Positions 1-5,964 of a stretch of 32,957 bases of DNA are shown here, in pieces. The position numbers and the translations under genes are program-made. Positions within the stretch are counted from its first letter, which is position 1, and every line of letters begins with the position of its first letter. The notes under the pieces are model-generated. The model saw only the letters and a program-made list of their open reading frames with translations. It ran no database searches and had not been told where the DNA came from. The DNA comes from Halopseudomonas oceani. GTDB lineage: Bacteria; Pseudomonadota; Gammaproteobacteria; Pseudomonadales; Pseudomonadaceae. The stretch lies in assembly GCF_002903165.1 (NCBI RefSeq), contig NZ_PPSK01000026.1:1-32957 (forward strand), given 5' to 3'.

Positions 1-60
1 TACCATTTTCTTCCTCATAGGCCGAAGGAACGGAAATCCAGCGCCCGCCGCATAGCATTG

Positions 61-903
61 TTATAGCGCCACTGGTTTATCCCGCATTTTTTCCCAGGTT
101 TGCACCATGAGCTTCTTCGCTGGTCCCCAGCGGTATCCCCCGAGTGCGCCACTCTGCTGTATAACCCGGTGACAGGGAATCAATAGAGCGACGGGATTTG
201 CGCCGATGGCGTTACCAACCGCCCTCGCAGCTTTGGGGGCGCCTAAAGCCTTCGCGACTTGGCTATAGCTGGCCACCGCGCCCGACGGGATTTTCAGTAG
301 AGCTCGCCACACAGCGACTTGAAAGTTAGTTCCTGTCACATGGAGCGATAGAGGGCCATGCTTGGAGGCAGTATCACTATTAAAAAATGCATCAATAACA
401 TAGCGCGTAGATAGAAGGCTCTCACTGATCGAGCCGAGCGGCCAAGCCGTTTGCAAGTTTTCCAGCAACTCTTCCAAGCTGTTGAAGTCCATGAACTCGA
501 CCTGGCAAACACCACGCCGGGTGACCGCAACAAACATAGGCCCCAGCGGGGTGGAGTGCACACCGTACTCAATGTGAACCTGTTTACCTCGACTTTTATA
601 CTCACCGGGTGTGACGGCCTCCAGCTGCACAAAGTGATCATGCAATCTAGAGCTGCCACTTAACCCGAGCTCATGTGAGACCTCGAGCAAGGAATGAGAA
701 TTCTCCAGCAGCACTTTGCCCCGTTCCAATGTCAGGACCTGTAGAAAGCGCTTCGGCGTGGTACCCGCCCAGCGGCAAAAAAGCCGCTGAAAGTGGTACG
801 GACTCAAATGCACATGGGCAGCGATCTGTTCCAGGCTGGGCTGATCCATTGCCCGATCAACCAGATAGTCCATAGCGCTTGCGATTCGCTCATAGTCTGA
901 CAT
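61..903 (-). CDS. AraC-type regulator fused to O6-alkylguanine-DNA alkyltransferase (Ada-like, without N-terminal zinc domain)
   Basis: The 280-residue product has an AraC-type helix-turn-helix region at about residues 5-105 and a methylated-DNA--protein-cysteine methyltransferase domain at about 110-275. The PCHRV motif places the alkyl-acceptor cysteine at Cys244, so the domain should repair O6-alkylguanine in DNA by suicide transfer. Classical Ada carries an N-terminal cysteine-rich zinc domain that senses methylphosphotriesters; it is absent here, so how the regulator would be switched on is unclear. The ATG at 901-903 has AGAGG seven bases upstream. It begins 11 bases after the stop of the SDR gene, so the two are probably cotranscribed. 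Family assignment is firm; the Ada-type regulatory role is inference. Confidence 0.88.
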   Translation of the reverse strand: MSDYERIASAMDYLVDRAMDQPSLEQIAAHVHLSPYHFQRLFCRWAGTTPKRFLQVLTLERGKVLLENSHSLLEVSHELGLSGSSRLHDHFVQLEAVTPGEYKSRGKQVHIEYGVHSTPLGPMFVAVTRRGVCQVEFMDFNSLEELLENLQTAWPLGSISESLLSTRYVIDAFFNSDTASKHGPLSLHVTGTNFQVAVWRALLKIPSGAVASYSQVAKALGAPKAARAVGNAIGANPVALLIPCHRVIQQSGALGGYRWGPAKKLMVQTWEKMRDKPVAL

Positions 904-914
904 GGCGCCGCCTC

Positions 915-1679
915 TCAGACACGATTTATGGATACACCACCATCGACCAGCATCGCAGAACCAGTCGTAAAACTGGACGCATCGGATGCCAGGTACAATG
1001 CGGACTGGGCGATTTCATTTGGTGTCGCCATACGCTTGAGCGCATGCAGGTTGTGCACCAACGCCAATGCTTCTGGCGTACTGGCAAATTCGCGCCCCGC
1101 TGGCGTATCAGTACCGCCGGGAAGAAGGGCGTTGACCCGGATATTCTGAGGTCCGTGCTCTGACGCGAGCACTTGGGTCAAGCCAATAAGGCCAGCCTTA
1201 CTGGCTGCATAGGCTGCCATGCCCGGCATTCCTGAAGTGTAACCAACGAAGGTAGAGGTAAAGATCAACGAACCTCCTCTTCGGGCAGCCATGGCGGGAA
1301 GTTGGTACTTTGCGCCCAAAAAGGCGCTGGTCAGGTTCGTCGCAATAACCTGATCCCATTCTGTTCTCGACATGTCCGGGACAGGCCCCATAGCACCGAG
1401 GATAGCTGCATTGTTGAACGCGATATCCAATCCGCCAAAGCGACTGATCGCCTCATCCACCAACGTTTTGGCAAAAGCCTCATCACCAACGTCGCCTGCG
1501 AGTGCCAGTGCCTGCCCGCCTTGCGCATTGATCGAGTCCGCCAGGTCAGCGAGCTCCTTTTGCCGTCTTGCTGCCAACACGACGGCAGCGCCTTCTCTTG
1601 CAAATAGCTTCGCTGTTGCGTAGCCAATACCGGTACTGGCACCGGTAACGATAGCAACTTTGTTAGCAAGTATAGTCAT
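915..1679 (-). CDS. SDR family NAD(P)-dependent oxidoreductase
   Basis: A classical short-chain dehydrogenase/reductase of 254 residues. Visible are the nucleotide-binding TGASTGIG motif (residues 12-19), NNAA (89-92), a catalytic serine near 142 and the YxxxK pair Tyr157/Lys161. It should reduce a carbonyl or oxidise an alcohol with NAD(P)H; the substrate cannot be read from sequence. The frame is open further upstream (to 1718), but the ATG at 1677-1679 is preferred because AGGAGG lies eight bases before it and the Rossmann fold then starts at once. It is the first gene of a probable two-gene unit with the Ada-like gene. Confidence 0.9.
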   Translation of the reverse strand: MTILANKVAIVTGASTGIGYATAKLFAREGAAVVLAARRQKELADLADSINAQGGQALALAGDVGDEAFAKTLVDEAISRFGGLDIAFNNAAILGAMGPVPDMSRTEWDQVIATNLTSAFLGAKYQLPAMAARRGGSLIFTSTFVGYTSGMPGMAAYAASKAGLIGLTQVLASEHGPQNIRVNALLPGGTDTPAGREFASTPEALALVHNLHALKRMATPNEIAQSALYLASDASSFTTGSAMLVDGGVSINRV

Positions 1680-1787
1680 CGAACATGCCTCCTGGCTCTG
1701 CTCATCAAAAAAGGGCACAGGCCCGAACAGAGGCTATGTTAGGAGCAGGAACGACGACTGCCGACCCGAATCTTGCTGTGCTTCGAT

Positions 1788-1801
1788 TGCATTGCAATGC
1801 A
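1788..1801. promoter_or_regulatory. 14-bp perfect palindrome upstream of the SDR gene
   Basis: TGCATTGCAATGCA reads identically on both strands. It lies in the 190-bp gap between the DUF418 stop and the SDR start, about 110 bp upstream of the SDR start codon. The position suits an operator for a dimeric regulator, possibly the Ada-like product of the same unit, but no binding protein can be named. Chance is not excluded. Confidence 0.35.
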
Positions 1802-1869
1802 CTGCTCATCGCTCACCTGAGCGCGACGCGAGCACCTTATCCGAGCGCAGAAAATCTGCCATACCACGA

Positions 1870-3000
1870 TTAACTTCCACTGATTTTGCGCAGAATCGGC
1901 TCCAATGGGCCGCGCCCGAAGATCTTGGCAAAAACACCGACCAACATCATGGCAGCAAGAGCGATTGCCAAAGAAACCGGAAGCAAGGCCGCGTGACCGA
2001 ACGAGTGAAACAACTCCAAACCATAGGCACCGAATACGAAGCCAGCAAGCACCCCTTGAGCAACATAGGATGACAGAGAATTTTGCCCGGCAAGGACCAA
2101 TAAACGGGGCACTTTAGCCGCTCTTGAAAGACGAATGAAGACATACAAATAAATCAATGAAAGAGCAGGCGCACCGATGGCTATTGACACAAACCCAAGC
2201 CAATTCAGCACTTCGTAATGCCCCGGAACGAGACCGCCCACAACCGCAGCGTACAAAGCGTTCAGAGGTAAAGAAACAATAACTAAAAGAGGCAAGCGCT
2301 GTTGAATCAAATTCAACCCTTCGCTTTTTTGGGAGAAAAAATCTGTTTTAGCTGCGGCCAGGCCCGCCGCAAAAGCACCAAGAGCTAGCGGGCCTTGAAG
2401 GAGCACTAAAAATCCGAGAGTTACAGGCCAGTCCGACAACCTTGCCTCAGTTGCCTCGAGAAAGCCACCTCCCAGAGTGGCGCCTCCCACTGCGGCAACT
2501 GAAACAGTCGCATCGGTCATCACGGCATCAATGAGCACCGCAATGATTGTGAGAAAAATCATACTCAACGGCAGCATCCAGGCTGCGAATTTCATTAAGT
2601 TCCGAGGCGAATAATCTTTTATCAGCCAAAGAAACAAGCCCAGTAGCGCATACAACACTAAAATATCGCCACTAAACACCAACAACGCGTGACCGACGCC
2701 GATAATAGCCAGCCCAGCCAGCCGTCTAAAATAACGCCTCGAAAAAGACTGGCCTTTCGACTCTGCAGACCTTGACTGAACGGCCATCCCCCAACCAAAA
2801 ATGAAGGAAAACAGGATAAAAAACTTCAACTGAAAAAAACCTTCCACCAGAAAGGCTGCAATTTTGTCGTAAAAACCATCAGGCGGAATAAACACAGACT
2901 CTACTGGGAGCGCCATAAAGGGCACATTAACAACGCATATACCAATCAGCGCGGCCATTCTGACAATGTCTACTTCACTACTTCGCTGCAGAGTGTTCAT
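1870..3000 (-). CDS. DUF418 domain-containing integral membrane protein
   Basis: A 376-residue, strongly hydrophobic protein with many predicted membrane segments. The opening RSSEVDIVRMAALIGICVVN and the C-terminal half with LLVLAGQNSLSSYVAQG followed by hydrophobic helices and a KIFGRGPLEPILR-like end are typical of DUF418 (YeiB-like) proteins, which are related to acyltransferase-3 membrane proteins. Function is unknown. The ATG at 2998-3000 is chosen over an upstream in-frame ATG (3036) because family members start close to this point; its ribosome site is weak. It lies immediately beyond the last recognisable attC-like palindrome of the integron and has the same orientation as the cassettes, so it may be a terminal cassette or flanking DNA. 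Confidence 0.8.
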   Translation of the reverse strand: MNTLQRSSEVDIVRMAALIGICVVNVPFMALPVESVFIPPDGFYDKIAAFLVEGFFQLKFFILFSFIFGWGMAVQSRSAESKGQSFSRRYFRRLAGLAIIGVGHALLVFSGDILVLYALLGLFLWLIKDYSPRNLMKFAAWMLPLSMIFLTIIAVLIDAVMTDATVSVAAVGGATLGGGFLEATEARLSDWPVTLGFLVLLQGPLALGAFAAGLAAAKTDFFSQKSEGLNLIQQRLPLLVIVSLPLNALYAAVVGGLVPGHYEVLNWLGFVSIAIGAPALSLIYLYVFIRLSRAAKVPRLLVLAGQNSLSSYVAQGVLAGFVFGAYGLELFHSFGHAALLPVSLAIALAAMMLVGVFAKIFGRGPLEPILRKISGS

Positions 3001-3046
3001 GATATGGTTTCTCTTCGGACATGATGCTCGACACACGTGCCGATTT

Positions 3047-3096
3047 GTAGCCGCGGAGCGGTGTAGAAGCAGTCACCGTGCTGCCGCTGGCTAGGC
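3047..3096 (-). other. Imperfect palindrome, possible degraded attC
   Basis: On the minus strand the arms TAGCCAGCGGCAGCACGGTG and the complement of CACCGCTCCGCGGCTA pair with several unpaired bases on one side only, as attC arms do. The 1L-like end reads GCCTAGC (one change from RYYYAAC), but no GTT core is seen at the other end. It overlaps the stop codon of the 3091-3522 ORF and precedes the DUF418 gene. An ordinary hairpin or terminator is the alternative; no T-run follows. Confidence 0.35.
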
Positions 3097-3522
3097 ATTT
3101 CGCACTTCGTTCCAAGTCACGCGCCAAGGGAATGGTAGAGAAAGCCGAGTCCACGTGCCTATGGTTTTCCATTTGCCCTGGTCAGGTGCTTGCAGCCGAG
3201 CTTTCACGCATCGGTCACCACGATATTGTTCAATGACCCTCGACTCACCGCCAATAAAGCCGCAAACCGCATCCACATACTCGCTCACGCGTTCAGGATC
3301 TGTACAAGGAAACCACCCCAGACAAAAGTGGCCTACCGAAAAATGCAGTTCGTCATAGTTTTGAAGGCAAAGCCATATCTCTTGCTTGATTCCAGGTTGA
3401 ACTGGAATCGTAACGCTCAGCTCCACAGGAGCATCCCGATCCTCAAGCAGCTTCAACCATGGAAAGCGCGCCTCGATCTCTGCGAGAGCCTTTCTGGCTA
3501 TTGGCAAGCTGTCTAGCTTCAT
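3091..3522 (-). CDS. Hypothetical protein, integron cassette
   Basis: A 143-residue soluble protein with no recognised domain. It has a charged start (MKLDSLPIARKALAEIEARF), a conserved-looking middle with NYDELHFSVGHF and two cysteines, and no signal peptide or membrane segment. The ATG at 3520-3522 lies only five bases downstream of a GTTAGGC core site (3527-3533, minus strand), the classic placement of a cassette ORF against the recombination point. The stop lies inside the imperfect palindrome at 3047-3096. I have a sense that similar proteins occur in other integrons, but cannot check it here. No function is proposed. Confidence 0.7.
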   Translation of the reverse strand: MKLDSLPIARKALAEIEARFPWLKLLEDRDAPVELSVTIPVQPGIKQEIWLCLQNYDELHFSVGHFCLGWFPCTDPERVSEYVDAVCGFIGGESRVIEQYRGDRCVKARLQAPDQGKWKTIGTWTRLSLPFPWRVTWNEVRNA

Positions 3523-3526
3523 CGGT

Positions 3527-3612
3527 GCCTAACGCCCTTGGGTGAAGTGGCGAAGTTTTGCGCCTTCCTTATAAAACGGCAACAGCTTACCCAGGCCCGA
3601 CTGATGGCAACG
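3527..3612 (-). other. attC-like site after the membrane-protein cassette
   Basis: The minus strand ends with GGGCGTTAGGC, a perfect GTTRRRY core (3527-3533). Upstream are imperfect complementary arms: CCTGGGTAAG pairs with CTTCACCCAAGG, and GTTTT pairs with AAAAC further in. The distal RYYYAAC end is not recognisable, so the site is either degraded at that side or non-canonical. The core is directly followed by the next cassette ORF. Confidence 0.6.
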
Positions 3613-3623
3613 GCTGTGTGTTT

Positions 3624-4061
3624 TTACAATGCTGGCCATGTTGCAACCACACCAATTAAATGAAACAAACCAATAACCACGCAAATAGCCGAACTCCAAA
3701 CCCAAAAGGCCGTAGTGTTTTGACTTATTTGTGGGTGATTCGTTACAAACGGAGCAATCAACCCCACCAAACCACGGAGCAAGTAAATAGCCGTGATTGC
3801 TGATAAAGCCAATTTAATAAAAGGCATGCTCGGCAAAAAACCAGCCCCTGACCACGCACAGCAACCCCAGACAAATAAAACTGAAGCTATACCAAGTGTT
3901 ATAACCGTCGGTTTCAGTAAGTGCTGCTCAGCCATTTTTGCCATTGACTCCCCCGCCCCAAAAAACCGATACCAGCTTGGACCGCCAATAACAACTCCGA
4001 CATGCAGGGCTGCTGCTAAAAAACTAAATGATCCCGCAATCATTAAAATTCTAGAATCCAC
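3624..4061 (-). CDS. Hypothetical four-helix membrane protein, integron cassette
   Basis: A 145-residue protein with four hydrophobic stretches at about residues 5-27, 50-70, 78-102 and 119-142, indicating a small inner-membrane protein. No family is recognised and no catalytic residues stand out. The start is a GTG at 4059-4061, supported by AAGGA eight bases upstream. A GTTATGT core (4086-4092, minus strand) lies about 25 bases upstream and an attC-like site follows the stop, so the ORF fills a cassette. Function unknown. Confidence 0.72.
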   Translation of the reverse strand: MDSRILMIAGSFSFLAAALHVGVVIGGPSWYRFFGAGESMAKMAEQHLLKPTVITLGIASVLFVWGCCAWSGAGFLPSMPFIKLALSAITAIYLLRGLVGLIAPFVTNHPQISQNTTAFWVWSSAICVVIGLFHLIGVVATWPAL

Positions 4062-4085
4062 GAAAGATATCCTTATTCCTCATTA

Positions 4086-4119
4086 ACATAACGCCATCCG
4101 GACCATCGCCTTGTTAGCT
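4086..4119 (-). other. Short attC-like site (34 bp), probably missing its centre
   Basis: On the minus strand it begins AGCTAACAAGGCG and ends GGCGTTATGT, so both ends look like attC termini (1L AGCTAAC; 1R core GTTATGT). Only 34 bp separate the outer edges, shorter than the roughly 57-bp minimum I know for attC, so the stem-loop centre has probably been deleted. The stop codon of the preceding frameshifted cassette ORF lies inside the 1L end, and the next cassette follows directly. Confidence 0.55.
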
Positions 4120-4498
4120 GTTGATGACGGCATTTTGCTTGTAATCGACTTTTCTTTTGCACCAGTAGGGGAAAAACAGCAGTCCGGTTGTCGAGTCCGT
4201 GAACCACTCTCCGGACTCCCGCCTCTGAACTGTCCATTTGTGCGGCCTCCCGCCACGGGTAACAATCATGAGCCTGCAATCGGCACTCAGCCCCCACGCG
4301 AAACAGTCGAGTGCCTCTTCTTTCGTCTCGAACTCCTCGTGCCAACCTTCAAAAACCGATCGTAAAAGAGCCGCCATTATCAGCAGCCCACACCGTAAAT
4401 CCGCCTTCTGGCGTAACCGAAATGCGCCTCGACTCTTCGGTGTATTGAAGGTCCGGATACTGCCCAAGCCTGTTCTTTATCTCTGCGATGATGCTCAT
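4114..4498 (-). pseudogene. Frameshifted hypothetical cassette ORF
   Basis: Reading from the ATG at 4496-4498 gives MSIIAEIKNRLGQYPDLQ... through GGSFTIGF and then meets a TGA. In another frame the sequence continues coherently as EGWHEEFETKEEALDCF... to ...KQNAVINS and a TAA at 4114-4116. Removing one base from the A5 run at 4351-4355 (T5 on the coding strand) joins both parts into one protein of about 127 residues. The simplest reading is a single-base insertion in a homopolymer; a sequencing error is possible. The start follows a GTTAACT core (4510-4516) by 11 bases. No domain is recognised; the product is probably soluble and rich in Trp and charged residues. Confidence 0.72.
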
Positions 4499-4509
4499 TA
4501 GGTATGTAC

Positions 4510-4605
4510 AGTTAACGCCCTTGTTAACAGGCTAAAAATTGCGGGCTAAAATCGAGCGAAGCGAGATAGCCAGCTGTTTTTGTCCTGTTGAACAGCTTGT
4601 TACAT
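4510..4605 (-). other. attC site, best preserved in the array
   Basis: About 96 bp. On the minus strand it runs from ATGTAAC (1L) to GGGCGTTAACT (1R). The arms form a long imperfect palindrome: GTAACAAGCTGTTCAACAGG on one side pairs with CCTGTTAACAAGGGCGTTA on the other, leaving an unpaired C in GTTCAAC, and the complementarity continues inward (CAAAAA/TTTTT, GGCTA/TAGCC). One-sided unpaired bases are what an integrase uses to recognise the folded bottom strand of attC. It lies between the NIPSNAP cassette stop and the next cassette start. Confidence 0.78.
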
Positions 4606-4626
4606 TTATACCTGCAAGCTTTAGCT

Positions 4627-4941
4627 TTACTTAATAGGAGAAAAATTAGAAGCAGATAATATCTTAGACTCTTGCTTTTCTAGCATATTCATTGCCTCAG
4701 GAATAAACTCAGATAACCATTCAGCATCTTTATATAGCTCATCTCTTTTTTGAGCCCTTTCATTCAAGTCGTTATATGACCAAATATGAATTACCTGATT
4801 AAGCTCACCTATTTCAGTATGCCAATAACCAACCAAAGTAGCATATTTCGATATGATAGGCATTCCAATTTTTTCAAAGTGATTGATATAGTTATTTAAC
4901 CGCCCAATTTTTATCGTATAAGTTCTCATTTCAAATATCAT
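4627..4941 (-). CDS. NIPSNAP family protein, first integron cassette
   Basis: A 104-residue protein beginning MIFEMRTYTIKIGRLNNYI, with the E(M/L)RxYxxKxG start and the VIHIWSYNDLNERAQKRDEL segment typical of the NIPSNAP family, a ferredoxin-like alpha+beta fold of unclear function; the length fits a single domain. The ATG at 4939-4941 has AAGG seven bases upstream. It is the cassette nearest the integrase, hence the last one acquired if the array was built at attI. It is clearly AT-rich compared with purL, consistent with foreign origin. Confidence 0.85.
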   Translation of the reverse strand: MIFEMRTYTIKIGRLNNYINHFEKIGMPIISKYATLVGYWHTEIGELNQVIHIWSYNDLNERAQKRDELYKDAEWLSEFIPEAMNMLEKQESKILSASNFSPIK

Positions 4942-4959
4942 GCAGATACCTTGATAATT

Positions 4960-5110
4960 AACACTGAAATCTAACAGTGATTAGATAGCGCGCAGCGCTA
5001 ATACATAACCGCGCTTTCAGTATAACGTCGGTTTTACATCATACGAAAAGGCAAAAAACCCATAAAAAACAAACACCTAAATATCCTATGGCTTTTTGAT
5101 TCCGTATTCG
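4960..5110 (-). other. Candidate attI region
   Basis: In an integron the primary site attI lies between the integrase start and the first cassette, here within 4942-5173. The only perfect GTTRRRY core in this interval on the minus strand is GTTAGAT (4969-4975), 27 bases before the NIPSNAP start; it sits between short inverted arms CACTG and CAGTG. GTTATGT and GTTATAC are weaker alternatives a little further from the cassette. A small hairpin (TAGCGC, GCGCTA) occupies about 4986-5000. The exact attI cannot be fixed without a related integron. Confidence 0.4.
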
Positions 5111-5111
5111 C

Positions 5112-5140
5112 TTGACTTCGAGACTTCACGCCCCTATTTC
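5112..5140 (+). promoter_or_regulatory. Candidate promoter of the integrase gene
   Basis: TTGACT (5112-5117) is a good -35 element (5/6), and 17 bases later TATTTC (5135-5140) is a weak -10. Transcription would start at about 5147, inside the LexA box, which suits repression by LexA. Confidence 0.45.
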
Positions 5141-5142
5141 CA

Positions 5143-5158
5143 CTGTTCATTCATACAG
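5143..5158 (+). promoter_or_regulatory. LexA (SOS) box in front of the integrase gene
   Basis: CTGTTCATTCATACAG matches the gamma-proteobacterial LexA operator CTGT-N8-ACAG exactly. The flanking bases extend the match to the longer consensus (A before, TA after). It ends 15 bases before the integrase ATG and overlaps the predicted transcription start. LexA control of intI is established for several integrons, so the position has precedent. Confidence 0.8.
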
Positions 5159-5173
5159 TACTCAGGAGACACC

Positions 5174-5890
5174 ATGGACAGCATCCCGATCAAGCCTCGG
5201 CTACGCGAGCAGTTCCGCGCGGTAATTCGCGTCAACCATTACAGTATTCGCACCGAAAAAAGCTATTAGTACTGGATTCGCTACTTTATACGCTTTCACC
5301 AGATGCGCCATCCCTTGGAACTTGGGCCTCAGGAGGTGAATGCGTTTTTAAGCTGGTTGGCGACGGATAGGCAGGTCGCAGCGGCGACACAAAACCTTGC
5401 GCTCAATGCCATCGTCTTTCTGTATTCACGCGTCCTGGAACAGCCTTTGGGCGATATTGGTGAAACCGTGCGCGTCAAGCGACCTCCCAGGCTGCCGGTG
5501 GTACTGACAGATACCGAGGCCATGAGCATCATAGTGCGCTTGACGCAGCCGTATCAGCTGATGTCCTCACTAATGTATGGCTCAGGTTTGAGGGTGGTTG
5601 ATACCACACGTCTACGTATCAAGGATCTGGACTTTGATCGGCAGATCATCACGGTTCGGGACGGCAACAGCGTGCAACGCGCGGTAAAGGTCGCTGTACG
5701 CGCGGCCAGCATTGGCAAAACTGCCGGCTGCCATACCTTTCGTCATACCTTTGCTACTGAACTGCTGCGTCGCGGCAGTGATATCCGTACTGTGCAGACT
5801 CTGCTTGGCCACGCCGATGTCAGGACTACGCAGATCTATACACACGTTTTAGGTCAAGGTTTTGCGGGTGTATCTAGCCCATTAGGCTAG
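5174..5890 (+). pseudogene. intI: Integron integrase (intI) pseudogene, tyrosine recombinase
   Basis: The frame starts at an ATG with AGGAG seven bases upstream and reads MDSIPIKPRLREQFRAVIRV, then RTEKSY, a TAG stop at 5267-5269, and [15 protein letters not shown]; the stop replaces a residue that is usually aromatic. Downstream are GSGLR (catalytic Arg), CHTFRH (His, Arg), LLGHAD (His) and IYTHV (Tyr nucleophile), ending GVSSPLG. At about 5666-5671 ITVRDGN runs straight into SVQRAVK: compared with class 1 IntI about 85 residues are missing, including the GKGxKDR lysine hairpin and the integron-specific helix that separates IntI from XerC/D. The stop and the deletion together make an active product very unlikely. 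An internal ATG at 5303 is open to the end but lacks both the N-terminus and the core insertion. Confidence 0.9.
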
Positions 5891-5914
5891 GAGGGGCAGC
5901 CTGACGCTCACCAC

Positions 5915-5951
5915 AAACAACAACCCCGGCGCGTGGCCGGGGTTGTTGTTT
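5915..5951. terminator. Bidirectional intrinsic terminator between intI and purL
   Basis: A perfect 16-bp stem, AAACAACAACCCCGGC (5915-5930) and its exact complement (5936-5951), with a 5-base loop. Both outer ends are rich in A or T, so it can end leftward purL transcription (purL stops at 5965) and rightward transcription from the integrase side. Confidence 0.85.
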
Positions 5952-5964
5952 ACTGCGCTGGCGA

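Larger units (their letters stand above)
3047..5890 (-). mobile_element. Decayed chromosomal integron: broken integrase, cassettes and attC-like sites
   Basis: An integron-type integrase remnant reads rightward from 5174. To its left, leftward-reading small ORFs alternate with sites resembling attC: core-like sequences at 4510-4516, 4086-4092 and 3527-3533, each followed within about 6-31 bases by an ORF start, which is the compact spacing of gene cassettes. The divergent arrangement of integrase and cassettes is the hallmark of integrons. The cassette side is visibly more AT-rich than purL. The right boundary is the integrase stop; the left boundary is uncertain, with a degraded palindrome at 3047-3096 as the last candidate. 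Integrase and one cassette ORF are broken, so the structure appears inactive. Confidence 0.8.

Noticed and set aside
1700..1870. attC site after the DUF418 gene
   Set aside because: GTTAATC and TCCTAAC resemble core boxes, but they are not paired by complementary arms and do not sit against an ORF start.
3012..3040. Extended start of the DUF418 gene at 3036
   Set aside because: The extra 12 residues are unlike the family N-terminus; the start at 3000 is the usual one.
4114..4467. The open frame starting at 4467 as an intact gene
   Set aside because: Its first 30 or so residues are out-of-frame translation of the true N-terminal half, which reads well from 4498 in another frame.
5303..5890. 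A functional short tyrosine recombinase of 195 residues
   Set aside because: The piece from the internal ATG lacks the N-terminal region, the active-site lysine hairpin and the IntI-specific segment; it is better explained as the remnant of a full integrase.
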